A stretch of DNA of 64,000 nt from Hyphomicrobiales bacterium (GCA_002709005.1 PAPH01000044.1:1-64000); one strand, 5' to 3'. Shown: positions 8,935-17,923, numbered from the stretch's first letter. The notes: generated from the sequence alone by a model not told the origin. Numbers and translations are program-made.

Positions 8935-10060
8935 AGCGATCAAGAATGTCGCGCATTTCCACGAGGTTGGACCGAACCCGCAGCACGTAAAAACCCATCG
9001 TCGCCAGATGAGACGGCATGATCCAGCTCGCCTCGTTGCCGTTCGAGATGATGAAGGGCGTCATGTCCAGCGCCCCCCGCAGCTGATCAGCCGTCCTGTC
9101 CCAGACGAGGTCGATCCGCCGGTCGTTGTAGACGTCGGCGAAATCGGACTGGGTAGCGCGCAGCAGGCCGTAATAGGCGTAGAGCTGGCCGTAGGTGAAC
9201 CAGAAACGGTCGTCGGCGCGCGCATCGAACCAGCCGGCATCGCTCGCCTCCATCTGCTGACGGAGGATGTCGGAGGTGGAACCGATGTCGCCGGTGATGC
9301 GGTCGAGGAACTGCAGCAGATTGTCGGAACGCGCGTCGAACTCGCCCGTACAGTTTTCCAGTTCCGCATTGAACGCCTCGAGCGCCCGGCGCGCCTCGCG
9401 CTGCCGTTCCGGCGTCGAGGGCTGCACGAAGGGCGGCGTGAAGGTCAGCCACCAAGCATCCTCGTCATAGGCCATCGCCTGCCGCGCGTCCTGAAGGTTC
9501 TGGTTGATCTGGGAAGTGCCGCGGACGCGCCCCAGCCGGTCCACCAGTTCCACCGTCGTCCGCCGGATCACCTGGTTGATGCCGAGCTGGAAGGCTGCCT
9601 TGTTGTCGAGGAAGGGCGTGTACTTCCAGTCGAGGCCGAACAGGCCGGCCTTCGACAGCGGCATGGAAGGCACCCAGCTGTTCTGGTTGACGTTGAAATC
9701 GATCAGATCGCCGGTCACCTGCACGATGGCCGAGGGAGCGCATTTTCCCGCATCTGCGGCGTCCAGCGGCACCCCGGGACTGATTTTCCGGGAGGCAAAC
9801 TCGTACCGGTCGGGATAGTCCGGATTGTAGTTCGTCCAGCGTTCCGCCACCCAGATGAAATGGCCGTACCCGACCACGAGCAGCAGAAGGAGAATGAGAA
9901 TGGGTATCCGCACCAGCCAGCCGCGCTTGGTGTACCATCGCCCCACCGCCATGAAGGGCCAGAGGATCATCGCGACCAGCCAGCCGATTCCGCGGCCAAT
10001 GGCGTTGAATATCCGCGCGAAGAATTCGATCACCGGATCAAGCATCGTCTCTGGCTCCAT
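8933..10060 (-). CDS. DUF2333 family membrane-anchored protein
   Basis: 375 residues matching the DUF2333 family. Two hydrophobic segments near residues 22-38 and 50-68 anchor it in the inner membrane, and the remaining 300 residues should lie in the periplasm. The family has no known biochemical role. It is the last gene of the minus-strand cluster that begins at 15926, and its start overlaps the end of the preceding gene by 23 bp, which suggests translational coupling. The start ATG at 10060 has a modest ACGGA site. Confidence 0.8.
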   Translation of the reverse strand: MEPETMLDPVIEFFARIFNAIGRGIGWLVAMILWPFMAVGRWYTKRGWLVRIPILILLLLLVVGYGHFIWVAERWTNYNPDYPDRYEFASRKISPGVPLDAADAGKCAPSAIVQVTGDLIDFNVNQNSWVPSMPLSKAGLFGLDWKYTPFLDNKAAFQLGINQVIRRTTVELVDRLGRVRGTSQINQNLQDARQAMAYDEDAWWLTFTPPFVQPSTPERQREARRALEAFNAELENCTGEFDARSDNLLQFLDRITGDIGSTSDILRQQMEASDAGWFDARADDRFWFTYGQLYAYYGLLRATQSDFADVYNDRRIDLVWDRTADQLRGALDMTPFIISNGNEASWIMPSHLATMGFYVLRVRSNLVEMRDILDR

Positions 10061-11339
10061 CTATTCCGTAAAGACGTGCCCGGAGCGCCGTCTTGTCGGC
10101 AAGGTAGGTGTTCGTGAGATACGCCACAACATGCCGGCGATAATATTCAGGGTAGGTCCCGTAGGCTTCGTAGAAGCCCTGTTTATCGAAAATGAAGCGA
10201 CTTACGAAGTCGAAGGGTGAAATCCGCGCGATCAGCCGGTTCACCAGCCACTTGTCTTCATGGGTCGGATCGGCTCGGACCAGAAGCAGCCGGCGGCTCG
10301 GCGCGATCTCGCTCATCCGGATATGCCCGCCCAGTTCGATCATCCTGAGCGCTTCCTGGAAAAACGGATAGAGCCCGTCCTCGGCGATCGTCCGGGCGTT
10401 TCGCTGCATCCATGTCTGCAGCCATACCGCATCGACCCCCGTCAGATCGAGATCCGGCGCCGTCCGGCGAATGAGATCATGCACCGCCATGATACCGCGA
10501 TGAATATAAAGCCCCGACCTCTCCACCCAGGAGGCCTGCGGCAACTCCAGCCGGCCGGTCTTGGCGAGATAGTCGAAAATCCGCTCGTGGTCGGCGATAT
10601 CGATATAGCTCACTTCCCAGGGGCGCGAGCGCCTGAAGCCCGGCGCCTCGCGATCGCAGATCACGGTCATCGCCTTGTCGTCGTGAAACAGAAAGATGCC
10701 GCCGAAATGCGCCGTCCAGTAGGACAAATGCGGGAAAACCAGCTTGTCGGGCACAAGCGGGTTCTGGCGGATGTCGCCCGTCGCCTGGGCGAGTTCCACC
10801 ATCCGGGTGAGCATGTCATCGTCGCGCCAACCGTCCTGCGAGGTTGTCAGCGTGTCGGCCAGCATCCGCAATTCGGTGGCCTTCGACAAAAGTCCGTCGG
10901 CGGAGAGTACCCGGAAGGTGACTTCGTTGATCTTCAAGAGATCCTCGATGTCGTTGACGACGGCGACCGGCTCCTCGATCTCGCCATAGAGCGCATCCTT
11001 GATGGTGACCGCAGAAATTACCCGCCGGTTGCCCTCGAAGAACTCGTGCATCAGTCCGGCCGTGTTGGAAAACTGCGTATGGACGACCGGAAGCTTCTCC
11101 TGCTCGGGGGTGAGGATGATGAAACGACGGTTGACGCCGTTCGGATCGAGATAGGCCTGGTCACCCAGTTCCTCCGCTACTTCCGGAGAATAACCGGTCA
11201 TGTCGATGCGGAAGGATTTCATCTCGGTGGCAGGCAAGCCGAAGGCGATGAGCGCCTTGTTGTAGCGCTCGACGAGATGCGGCGCATCGATCCGAAGCAG
11301 GCTGCCGAAGATCAGGCGTGAGTTTTCAAGGCGCTTCAT
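10038..11339 (-). CDS. Conserved hypothetical protein, probably DUF6638 family
   Basis: 433 residues, predicted soluble, with no signal peptide and no membrane segment. I recognise it as probably DUF6638, a family of unknown role in Rhizobiales and relatives. Conserved-looking patches include the aromatic stretch FPHLSYWTAHFGGIFLFHDD near the middle, and the C-terminal part is rich in Phe and Tyr. It overlaps the DUF2333 gene and follows the antitoxin gene by 86 bp. Its position between a AAA ATPase and a membrane protein suggests a place in one multi-protein complex (inference). Confidence 0.72.
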   Translation of the reverse strand: MKRLENSRLIFGSLLRIDAPHLVERYNKALIAFGLPATEMKSFRIDMTGYSPEVAEELGDQAYLDPNGVNRRFIILTPEQEKLPVVHTQFSNTAGLMHEFFEGNRRVISAVTIKDALYGEIEEPVAVVNDIEDLLKINEVTFRVLSADGLLSKATELRMLADTLTTSQDGWRDDDMLTRMVELAQATGDIRQNPLVPDKLVFPHLSYWTAHFGGIFLFHDDKAMTVICDREAPGFRRSRPWEVSYIDIADHERIFDYLAKTGRLELPQASWVERSGLYIHRGIMAVHDLIRRTAPDLDLTGVDAVWLQTWMQRNARTIAEDGLYPFFQEALRMIELGGHIRMSEIAPSRRLLLVRADPTHEDKWLVNRLIARISPFDFVSRFIFDKQGFYEAYGTYPEYYRRHVVAYLTNTYLADKTALRARLYGIDGARDDA

Positions 11340-11425
11340 ATGCGCAAAGCCCCGCTATTGACGGTAGACGCCCGCCTATTCCAGGCACGCCTGGATGATC
11401 GAACGCATTTGGAAGGGCACTCAAA

Positions 11426-11662
11426 CTATGCTTCCTCGATCATCTCACGTACCGTTTTTTGCCCAGGCGTGTGAGCGGTGGCTTCCTCTTGCCGCTTTTC
11501 TATCGCCTCGCGCTCCTTTTTCTCATCCGATATGTCATCGGCATGGACGATCTTGGCGATGACTTTTCCCTTTCGGGTGATAAATATCTCTTCCCCGCCT
11601 GCCGCCATTTCCAGCAGCCCGCTCCATTGTTTGCGCGCTTCACTCACACCATAGCTCTTCAT
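11426..11662 (-). CDS. Type II antitoxin of the Phd/YefM type, orphan
   Basis: 78 residues starting MKSYGVSEARKQW, the Phd/YefM opening, with the core EEIFITRKGKVIAKI and an acidic C-terminal tail that would bind a toxin. A longer frame opens at 11725, but the ATG at 11662 has a strong GGGGGA ribosome site and matches the family start. No toxin gene is present: only 86 bp separate its end from the next gene, and upstream lies the AAA ATPase. It may bind a toxin made elsewhere or have become a local repressor. Confidence 0.8.
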   Translation of the reverse strand: MKSYGVSEARKQWSGLLEMAAGGEEIFITRKGKVIAKIVHADDISDEKKEREAIEKRQEEATAHTPGQKTVREMIEEA

Positions 11663-11734
11663 TGGTCGTCCCCCGGCGATACCCAGACTACGGGTCGAGA
11701 ATAACATGTACCTGATGGGCGCCAACCGGCGCCC

Positions 11735-13651
11735 TTAGCCGTTCCAACGCCCCTCGCCCTTCATCACTTCGATCTCGCGGATCGCCCGCTCGCGCTGTCG
11801 CTCCCGGCGGATGATATCGGTGACCGCAGCATCGTCGGCCCGGTCGGTATAGCGGAATTCGGAATCGGCGTAGCGGTTGATCTCCTGCATCACCATGTCG
11901 ATGGTGAAAGGCTCGCGCAGCTCGGAAATCATCTCGAGCTTCTCGTCATAGGGCTTGCGCAGGAAGGGTTCGGGCGTTTCGAACCATTCGTCCGGCAGAT
12001 CGAAATCCATCGCCCGCATCTTGATCGCATCGGTGATGTTCTTGATCGCCCGGCCGGTAAACCGCGGCTCCGCCTGTTTGATCATGTGCAGGTAGACACC
12101 GATGTCACGCAATGTCTTCGGCGCGCCATTGGCCTTCTCGTACCGCTCCCATACCGCCGCAAGCCCCGCCTCGTCGGGGCGCGAATGATCCTCATAGGCC
12201 GACTTCACGGCCCGCTTGATCTCCTGCCCGGCATAAAGATCGTGCGCGCCGAGCGGGATCTCGTGGTTCTTGCCCGCAAGCAGCGCGAAGATGTCGATAT
12301 AGTCGGCTTCCGACCGCGGCCCGTCGATCAGCCAGCGGGCGCCGGCGCGCTGTCTCAACGCGTCGTCGACATTTTCGGGATAGTTCGAGAACATGCCAAA
12401 AGTGCAGTTGCCGCGCACGATTGTGGTCGCGCCGGCAAAGGCTTCCATCAGCACCGCCGTGACCTCCTGCTGGCCCGACGAGGCGCGGTCGTCGGACCGC
12501 TTTGCCGCCACCTGGTCGATGTCGTCGATCGTGCCGAAGCCGATGGCGCGCGGGTTGACTACCGTGTCGATGAACGCCTTGCAGTTCTGCCCCGACTTGC
12601 CCTGGTACGAGGATATCTGGTCGACGCCGAAATTCTCGTAGTGAAAGGGATAGCCCGCGACCTGGCAGTAGTCGTTGATCAAGCCGGCCATCATCTGGAT
12701 CAGGATCGTCTTGCCGGTGCCCGGCGCGCCGTCGCCGATGAAGGTGAAGAGAAAGCCGCCCAGCTCCACGAACGGGTTCATCTGCCGCTCGAAATCATAG
12801 GCAACGATCATCCGCGACAGCCGCATCGCCTGGTGCTTGGCGAGGTGGTTGCCGACGATCTCGTGAGGTTTCTTGAAGCTCATCGCCAGCGGCTTGCGGC
12901 GCTGTCCCGGCGCGACCTCGAACCCATCGAGCGTGAAATTGTCGCTTTCGAGACGGATATGCGACTGCGCGAAGGTCGAAAGCGCGTTGAAGCGCGCGAT
13001 CCGCGCCAGCAGCGCCTCGATCGCCTCGCGTGCGAAAGCCCGCGCCCGCGCCGTCATCGCAGCCGCATCCGGCGCGCCGGAAACCGCGCCGTCCAGTCCG
13101 GCGACCAGCGATTTCAGCGCGTCCTGCGGCGTATCGAACTCGATCTTCGGCTCGCCGGTGTCGTCGGCGGGTTCGCTTTCACCATCGAGCGTCTGCAACA
13201 GATAGGCGGCAAAGGTGAAGGCAGCAACATAACTCGAGGCAGCCAGGAGATCGCGAAAACGCTGCGCTTCCTCGCCCTGCAACGGCGCGCCGAGATTGCG
13301 GGCCTTCAGATCCTCGAGATCGGTCTGCCTAGCATAGCTGTCGGCAACCGCCAGCGCCACCGCGATCCCGCGCCGGGCGCGATAAAGAAGCGCATGCTGC
13401 GGGATCGACAGCATCGTATCCAGTGGCGGCAGGTTGGCGATGGACTTCGCAAGTTCCACTTCCCTGGACCGCCGCATGCCGCCGGTCGAGACAGTGGAGA
13501 CGAAGCGCCGCCCTGTCCCTGCAAGCGCTGTTTTCGACGATCCGTCGTCGGCAGTGACGACCACGATCCTCGTCACCATCTGTTGCGCGGTGGCCCGGTG
13601 GGTTTCGATATCGTCCTCGGAAAGCGTCGTCAGTCCTGCGGTCTGGCTCAT
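11735..13651 (-). CDS. AAA-family ATPase of the unknown-function cluster
   Basis: 638 residues. A helical N-terminal region (1-270) precedes one AAA module: Walker A GAPGTGKT at 308-315, Walker B IGFGTIDDID at 370-379, and sensor 1 with arginine-finger-like SNYPENVDDALRQR at 422-435. The second acidic Walker B position is Asp instead of the usual Glu. It is likely a hexameric remodelling ATPase rather than a protease, since no peptidase motif is present. The start has GGAGG eight bases before it, and the upstream gene ends 4 bp away, so the two are co-translated. Substrate unknown. Confidence 0.85.
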   Translation of the reverse strand: MSQTAGLTTLSEDDIETHRATAQQMVTRIVVVTADDGSSKTALAGTGRRFVSTVSTGGMRRSREVELAKSIANLPPLDTMLSIPQHALLYRARRGIAVALAVADSYARQTDLEDLKARNLGAPLQGEEAQRFRDLLAASSYVAAFTFAAYLLQTLDGESEPADDTGEPKIEFDTPQDALKSLVAGLDGAVSGAPDAAAMTARARAFAREAIEALLARIARFNALSTFAQSHIRLESDNFTLDGFEVAPGQRRKPLAMSFKKPHEIVGNHLAKHQAMRLSRMIVAYDFERQMNPFVELGGFLFTFIGDGAPGTGKTILIQMMAGLINDYCQVAGYPFHYENFGVDQISSYQGKSGQNCKAFIDTVVNPRAIGFGTIDDIDQVAAKRSDDRASSGQQEVTAVLMEAFAGATTIVRGNCTFGMFSNYPENVDDALRQRAGARWLIDGPRSEADYIDIFALLAGKNHEIPLGAHDLYAGQEIKRAVKSAYEDHSRPDEAGLAAVWERYEKANGAPKTLRDIGVYLHMIKQAEPRFTGRAIKNITDAIKMRAMDFDLPDEWFETPEPFLRKPYDEKLEMISELREPFTIDMVMQEINRYADSEFRYTDRADDAAVTDIIRRERQRERAIREIEVMKGEGRWNG

Positions 13652-13655
13652 CGCG

Positions 13656-14837
13656 TCAAACCTCCGTAATCACCTGGTTACCCGAAATCACGTGCACGCG
13701 GTAATCGGCGAACACGCGCTCCGCCTCGCCTTCCGCGTAAAGCGCCTGAAAGGCGTCGTGCGGGACCAGCGCGTGTTTCTCGTAGCCGCTGACGCCTTGC
13801 CGGACGGCCTCCAGATCGTCGGTATCGATGTGAAACTCTTCCGCAGCCGGCGTCGAGCTCCAAAGCCCCTTCTTGGCGGGCCGCTCGGCCTTCGAGAACA
13901 CCTCCTGGATCGTCCACGTCAGCACCCAGCCGTTTTCCGGATTGCGCACCCGCGACAGGATCTCGTTCACGCGGCCCGAATTCTCGGTGATGCCCGCCGA
14001 ATAGAACGGACCGAGCACAATGCGCCGCAACTGCTTGGGATGAAGCTCGGGAAACTCCGCATCGATGGTCTGGGCAATCGTGACCGGCGAGAGCGAATAG
14101 GCGCCGTTGCGTTCGACGCAGGCATCGAAGGCGCGCGCCAGTTCGGGATTGAGAAGCCCGCCGACCGGAAGCGGTATCCGCACTTTCGGATCGAGCTTTC
14201 CGCCATCGGTGACCAGCATGTCGCGCAACCGCTCCGTGGAATCCTCGATGGTCGCCATGTAGACCATCGGCAGGATCTGGCTGCCGTCGAACACGCCCCA
14301 GTGCACCACGTAATAGGGGCGCATGGTCTTCGGGTTGACCGAGACCTTGATCGTTTCGGGCAGCACAAATGGCCCGAAAGGCTCGCCCCCCAGCACGCCT
14401 TCGAGATAGAGCCGCTCGGCCATCTGCGTCTGCAGCTTGTCGGGAAACGCCTTGTGGCGCAGGATGAAGTCGGCCATCTCGGCCTTGATCGCGTCGGGAT
14501 CGGGAATGGAAGCCAGCCGTTCTTCGGCCGTCTCGCGATCGTTTTGAAGCTCCAGCACGCTCTGGAAGACCGGATAACCGCTCTCGGCGCGGTTGATCCG
14601 GAAGCGCTCCATGAAAGCGACCCGGTTCTCCCAGGCCGAAAAGCTCGCTTCCAGCCGATTGACGTAGCCCGCCACGACCTGCCCGACGATGCCGTGACCG
14701 TAAAGCGGCGAGTCGTCGTGGGCGAGATAGATCCGCAGGCCTTTCAACGCCGACCGCATCGCCGCGAAATAGGCTTCGACCGGATGGTGGACGGGATCGG
14801 CGGTCATGCCGTCGCTCTCCGGAACCGTCGTGACCAT
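13656..14837 (-). CDS. Hypothetical protein of the AAA cluster
   Basis: 393 residues, no family recognised, predicted soluble and mixed alpha/beta. The first 150 residues look helical, and the part around FVLPETIKVSVNPKTM looks strand-rich. Only 3 bp separate it from the coiled-coil gene upstream and 4 bp from the ATPase downstream, so the three are one translational unit and probably one complex. An ATG at 14807 with GGAG nine bases before it is an alternative start that would remove ten residues. Confidence 0.75.
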   Translation of the reverse strand: MVTTVPESDGMTADPVHHPVEAYFAAMRSALKGLRIYLAHDDSPLYGHGIVGQVVAGYVNRLEASFSAWENRVAFMERFRINRAESGYPVFQSVLELQNDRETAEERLASIPDPDAIKAEMADFILRHKAFPDKLQTQMAERLYLEGVLGGEPFGPFVLPETIKVSVNPKTMRPYYVVHWGVFDGSQILPMVYMATIEDSTERLRDMLVTDGGKLDPKVRIPLPVGGLLNPELARAFDACVERNGAYSLSPVTIAQTIDAEFPELHPKQLRRIVLGPFYSAGITENSGRVNEILSRVRNPENGWVLTWTIQEVFSKAERPAKKGLWSSTPAAEEFHIDTDDLEAVRQGVSGYEKHALVPHDAFQALYAEGEAERVFADYRVHVISGNQVITEV

Positions 14838-14840
14838 GTT

Positions 14841-15926
14841 CTACTGAACGTACTTAGCCGCGTTGTGCTTCTCCATCACATCGGCGAACCGCCGCTGGAA
14901 GGCATCGTCGGCGAGCTTCTTGCGTCGCTGGATATCCTGCGTCGAAAGCATGTTCTTCTCGTGCATTTCGAGAAGGTCACCGATGTGCTTCTGCGCGGCC
15001 GCCCCAATGCCGGCCATGGTCTCCTCGGCGGCCGTATCCACCTTCGAACCAAGCGTATTGATCTTGTGCGCCACATCCTGCTGCGCGGCCGTTTTCAACG
15101 AATCCTCAAGCGACTTGTAGAGAACGATGCGCTGTTCGGTATCGATGGAAAGCTTGTTGATCAGCGTCGACTGCGCGGCGATCTGGTTGTTGAGCGAGTC
15201 GACAAAGGTCTGGAACATGGAGGTGTAGCGCTCGAGCGTCTGGCTCTCGGCGAGAAGCTCCTGCTCCTTGGCCTGCTTCTCGTTATATTCGGTAGCGAGC
15301 GCCGCGCGCTCGGATTCGAGATCGGCGCGCGTCTTCTGGTCGGTCGAGGCGGCAATGCGGTTCTCGACATCGAGCAGCATGGGGTTGAGTTCCTCGATGC
15401 GCGCCTGGGTTTCCTCCAGCCGCGCCATCGTCGCCTTACGCCGCTCGATCACCTTGACGAGGCTTTCCTCCGAGGTCTTGTAGCGAGCCTCGAGAACGTT
15501 CTTCTGTTCCTTCAGAATGCCGACGATCGTGTCCGACTTGGCGAGCAACTCCTGCAGGTTTCCGGCAAGCGACATGTTGCGCACCCGGTCCGTGCGCATG
15601 CGCTGGGCGCGGGATTTCGAGAAGATCGAGACGAAATTCTCCCATCCGGAATACCCCTTCATGCTCTCGAACTCGGCGCCGAACACGTTGGTTGCATCCT
15701 CGAGCCCGATGATGAGATCCGCGATGTTGGCTTCCATCACCTTCTGTTGCTTTAGCACGTCCTCGATCCGGGCATTCTCGATGTCGAATTCGGCGTCACC
15801 GACCGCCTTGTCGGAATCTGAGAGCTTTTCGAGAACGACACCCGATTGCTCGAGCTTGGTGCGCATGTCCGCGACCGTCTTGCGTGTGCGCTGAATTTCG
15901 CTGTCGAAATTGGATATGCTCGCCAT
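14841..15926 (-). CDS. Coiled-coil protein of the AAA cluster
   Basis: 361 residues, nearly all long amphipathic helices rich in Glu, Lys, Gln and Leu, with several coiled-coil runs (for example ATMARLEETQARIEELNPML). There is no signal peptide or membrane segment. It looks like a scaffold or filament-type protein, loosely like TelA or PspA proteins, but I do not assign a family. A frame opens at 15989; the ATG at 15926 is preferred because AAGGAG and AGGTGG lie just upstream and the protein then starts MASISNFDSEIQR. It is the first gene of the minus-strand cluster, so the promoter should lie in 15927-16020. Confidence 0.78.
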   Translation of the reverse strand: MASISNFDSEIQRTRKTVADMRTKLEQSGVVLEKLSDSDKAVGDAEFDIENARIEDVLKQQKVMEANIADLIIGLEDATNVFGAEFESMKGYSGWENFVSIFSKSRAQRMRTDRVRNMSLAGNLQELLAKSDTIVGILKEQKNVLEARYKTSEESLVKVIERRKATMARLEETQARIEELNPMLLDVENRIAASTDQKTRADLESERAALATEYNEKQAKEQELLAESQTLERYTSMFQTFVDSLNNQIAAQSTLINKLSIDTEQRIVLYKSLEDSLKTAAQQDVAHKINTLGSKVDTAAEETMAGIGAAAQKHIGDLLEMHEKNMLSTQDIQRRKKLADDAFQRRFADVMEKHNAAKYVQ

Positions 15927-16020
15927 GGCTGACTGCCACCTCTCTCCTTGTGGTGCCGGCTGCACCGAAACCCCGCTGATTTCGTACACCAGCCGGAGAC
16001 ATATGGTAAGCCGAACGGCC

Positions 16021-16050
16021 AGAAAAAAGCCGCCCGGCGAGGGCGGCTTT
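16021..16050 (-). terminator. Rho-independent terminator of the cytochrome c gene
   Basis: A perfect 10-bp stem (arms 16026-16035 and 16041-16050, loop of 5) has six T residues on the minus strand after it. It ends the cytochrome gene and separates it from the AAA cluster. Confidence 0.85.
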
Positions 16051-16079
16051 CATGGCGGTACCGGTGGGGTGAGGTTCAC

Positions 16080-16475
16080 TCACTCCGCTGCGGCCGGATC
16101 CTTGAGATAGGCGATGACGTTGGCGACGTCCTCGTCCTTCTTCAACCCGACGAAAGCCATCTTGGTCTTCGGCACGACCGCCTTCGGCTTGTGCAGATAA
16201 TCAGCCAGCGCTTCCTCGGTCCATTCGGGAACCTCGGCGGCGTGTTCTTCCATCGCCTTGGAGTACTTGTAGTCCTCGACCGAGGCGACCGGGCGGCCGA
16301 TTATGCCGTCGAGATGCGGGCCAACCTTGTTCTTGCCGTCAACGGCGTGACAGGCGGCGCATTTCTTGAACACCTTGGCGCCCGCGACGGGGTCGCCGTC
16401 GGCGTGTGCCGCACTGGCGGCCAGCAGTCCGCTGACAAGCGCCACTCCGGCAAGGCGGATTTTAGAATAGAACAT
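16080..16475 (-). CDS. Periplasmic class I cytochrome c (c2/c550 type)
   Basis: 131 residues with a signal peptide cleaved near AAHADGDP, one haem-binding motif CAACH and a distal methionine ligand in KTKMAF. It should carry electrons in the periplasm between the bc1 complex and a terminal oxidase or a dehydrogenase. The start ATG has a GGAGG site. It appears to be a single-gene unit, closed by the terminator at 16021-16050. Confidence 0.92.
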   Translation of the reverse strand: MFYSKIRLAGVALVSGLLAASAAHADGDPVAGAKVFKKCAACHAVDGKNKVGPHLDGIIGRPVASVEDYKYSKAMEEHAAEVPEWTEEALADYLHKPKAVVPKTKMAFVGLKKDEDVANVIAYLKDPAAAE

Positions 16476-16941
16476 TACGTCCTCCGTAACAGACAGTTGT
16501 GGCGGGTAAGCCTCTTCTGTCCTACCCCGTCTTCAAACGCAAGAAATCGGCGGTATGTGGAATGGTCCATCCGGCAAAAAAGCCGGAAAAGGGCAATATG
16601 TCGCGGAACCGGCGCGATGAGCGGCCGTTTTCCTTCACTTCGCCCGTCAGGTGTCCCGGTGGCGCATCCCCCCGGCAGCTTGAAGGAGATCCGGCCGCAG
16701 CAGCGCCGACAAGTTGAAAAGAGTTTTGACGTTGGATTTCGCTCGTCTGACAACCCGTAAGTCTCCTGCCAACGCCAATCCCGGGCCGGAAAAACCATCG
16801 GGGCCACCCCTTTCAACAGCTTGCTTGGGTCTGCTACGTACGCGTCCGTACCCGCACGGGGCGCAATTTGGACGATTACCTGCTTGAGTTTGAATCGTTT
16901 CAGTGCTTGTTTTTTCTTAATCAACCAGGGAGACATCTCAT
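16476..16941. other. 466-bp intergenic region upstream of choX
   Basis: No convincing gene was seen here; an antisense frame of 153 codons has no family signature or ribosome site. The region should hold the divergent promoters of the cytochrome c and choX genes. Small dyads are present: CCGGC-N6-GCCGG at 16571-16586 and GTACG-N4-CGTAC at 16838-16851. The choX ribosome site AGGGAGA lies just before the start. Confidence 0.6.
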
Positions 16942-17877
16942 ATGAAAAGAACCATCGCTCTCGCCGTGGCGCTCGCCGCCGGCACGGCTACCGCATTCGC
17001 CGCCGAGCCGGACAGCTGCAAAACGGTCCGCTTCTCGGACGTCGGCTGGACCGACATCACAGCGACCACCGCAACCGCGACCGTGGTCCTCGACGCCCTC
17101 GACTACGACACCGATATCAAGGTTCTCTCCGTGCCGGTGACTTACACCTCGCTGAAGAACAAGGACATCGACGTCTTCCTCGGCAACTGGATGCCGACTA
17201 TGGAGGGCGACATCGCTCCCTACCGTGAAGACGGTTCGGTCGAAACCGTCCGTGAAAACCTGGAAGGCGCGAAGTACACGCTCGCCACCAACGCCAAGGG
17301 CGCCGAGCTCGGCATCAAGTCCTTCGAGGACATCGCCAAGCACAAGGACGAACTCGACGGAAAGATCTACGGCATCGAGCCGGGCAATGACGGCAACCGG
17401 CTCATCCTCGACATGATCTCCGCCGATACCTTCGGCCTCAAGGACTTCGACGTCGTGGAATCTTCCGAACAGGGCATGCTCGCCCAGGTCGCACGTGCCG
17501 AAAAGTCCGACGAGCCGGTGGTCTTCCTCGGCTGGGAACCGCACCCGATGAACGCCAACTTCAAGCTGACCTACCTCTCCGGCGGCGATGACGTGTTCGG
17601 CCCCGATTACGGCGGCGCCACCGTCTACACCAACGTGCGCAAGGGCTACACCTCGGAATGCGCCAATGTCGGCAAGTTCCTCGAGAACCTGAAGTTCACG
17701 CTGGCCATGGAAAACGAGATCATGGGCGCCATCCTCGATGACGGCAAGGATCCGGAAGACGCCGCCGAAGACTGGCTGAAGAAGAACCCTGGCGTGCTCG
17801 ACGAATGGCTCGCAGGCGTGACCACCTTCGACGGTGGCGATGCCATGGCGGCCGTCAAGGACGAACTCGATCTCTGA
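16942..17877 (+). CDS. choX: Choline ABC transporter, periplasmic choline-binding protein
   Basis: 311 residues with a signal peptide cleaved near AFAAEP. It is a type II binding protein of the OpuAC fold. The five choline-box residues of Sinorhizobium meliloti ChoX (Trp43, Asp45, Trp90, Tyr119, Trp205, recalled from the literature) all occur here at a constant shift of seven: Trp36, Asp38, Trp83, Tyr112 and Trp198. That favours choline over glycine betaine as substrate. It delivers choline to ChoW/ChoV, the next two genes. AGGGAGA precedes the start. Confidence 0.94.
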   Translation: MKRTIALAVALAAGTATAFAAEPDSCKTVRFSDVGWTDITATTATATVVLDALDYDTDIKVLSVPVTYTSLKNKDIDVFLGNWMPTMEGDIAPYREDGSVETVRENLEGAKYTLATNAKGAELGIKSFEDIAKHKDELDGKIYGIEPGNDGNRLILDMISADTFGLKDFDVVESSEQGMLAQVARAEKSDEPVVFLGWEPHPMNANFKLTYLSGGDDVFGPDYGGATVYTNVRKGYTSECANVGKFLENLKFTLAMENEIMGAILDDGKDPEDAAEDWLKKNPGVLDEWLAGVTTFDGGDAMAAVKDELDL

Positions 17878-17899
17878 TCGACCGCCCAACCGATTGATG

Positions 17900-17923
17900 C
17901 CGGGCGGCGGTCACGCCGCCCGG
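17900..17923 (+). promoter_or_regulatory. Intercistronic hairpin between choX and choW
   Basis: A perfect 10-bp GC-only stem (17900-17909 and 17914-17923, loop GTCA) lies 22 bp after choX. Such hairpins stabilise the binding-protein message or cut read-through, giving more binding protein than permease. There is only a short T run, so full termination is unlikely. Confidence 0.7.

Noticed and set aside
13434-15755. Plus-strand frame of 773 codons
   Set aside because: It lies opposite the AAA ATPase, the 393-residue protein and the coiled-coil gene. It has no ribosome site or family signature, and its Arg/His/Leu-rich product is typical of antisense frames in GC-rich DNA.
16475-16936. Possible 153-residue protein in the gap before choX
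   Set aside because: No ribosome site, no recognisable fold, and it would run through the likely promoters of both flanking genes.
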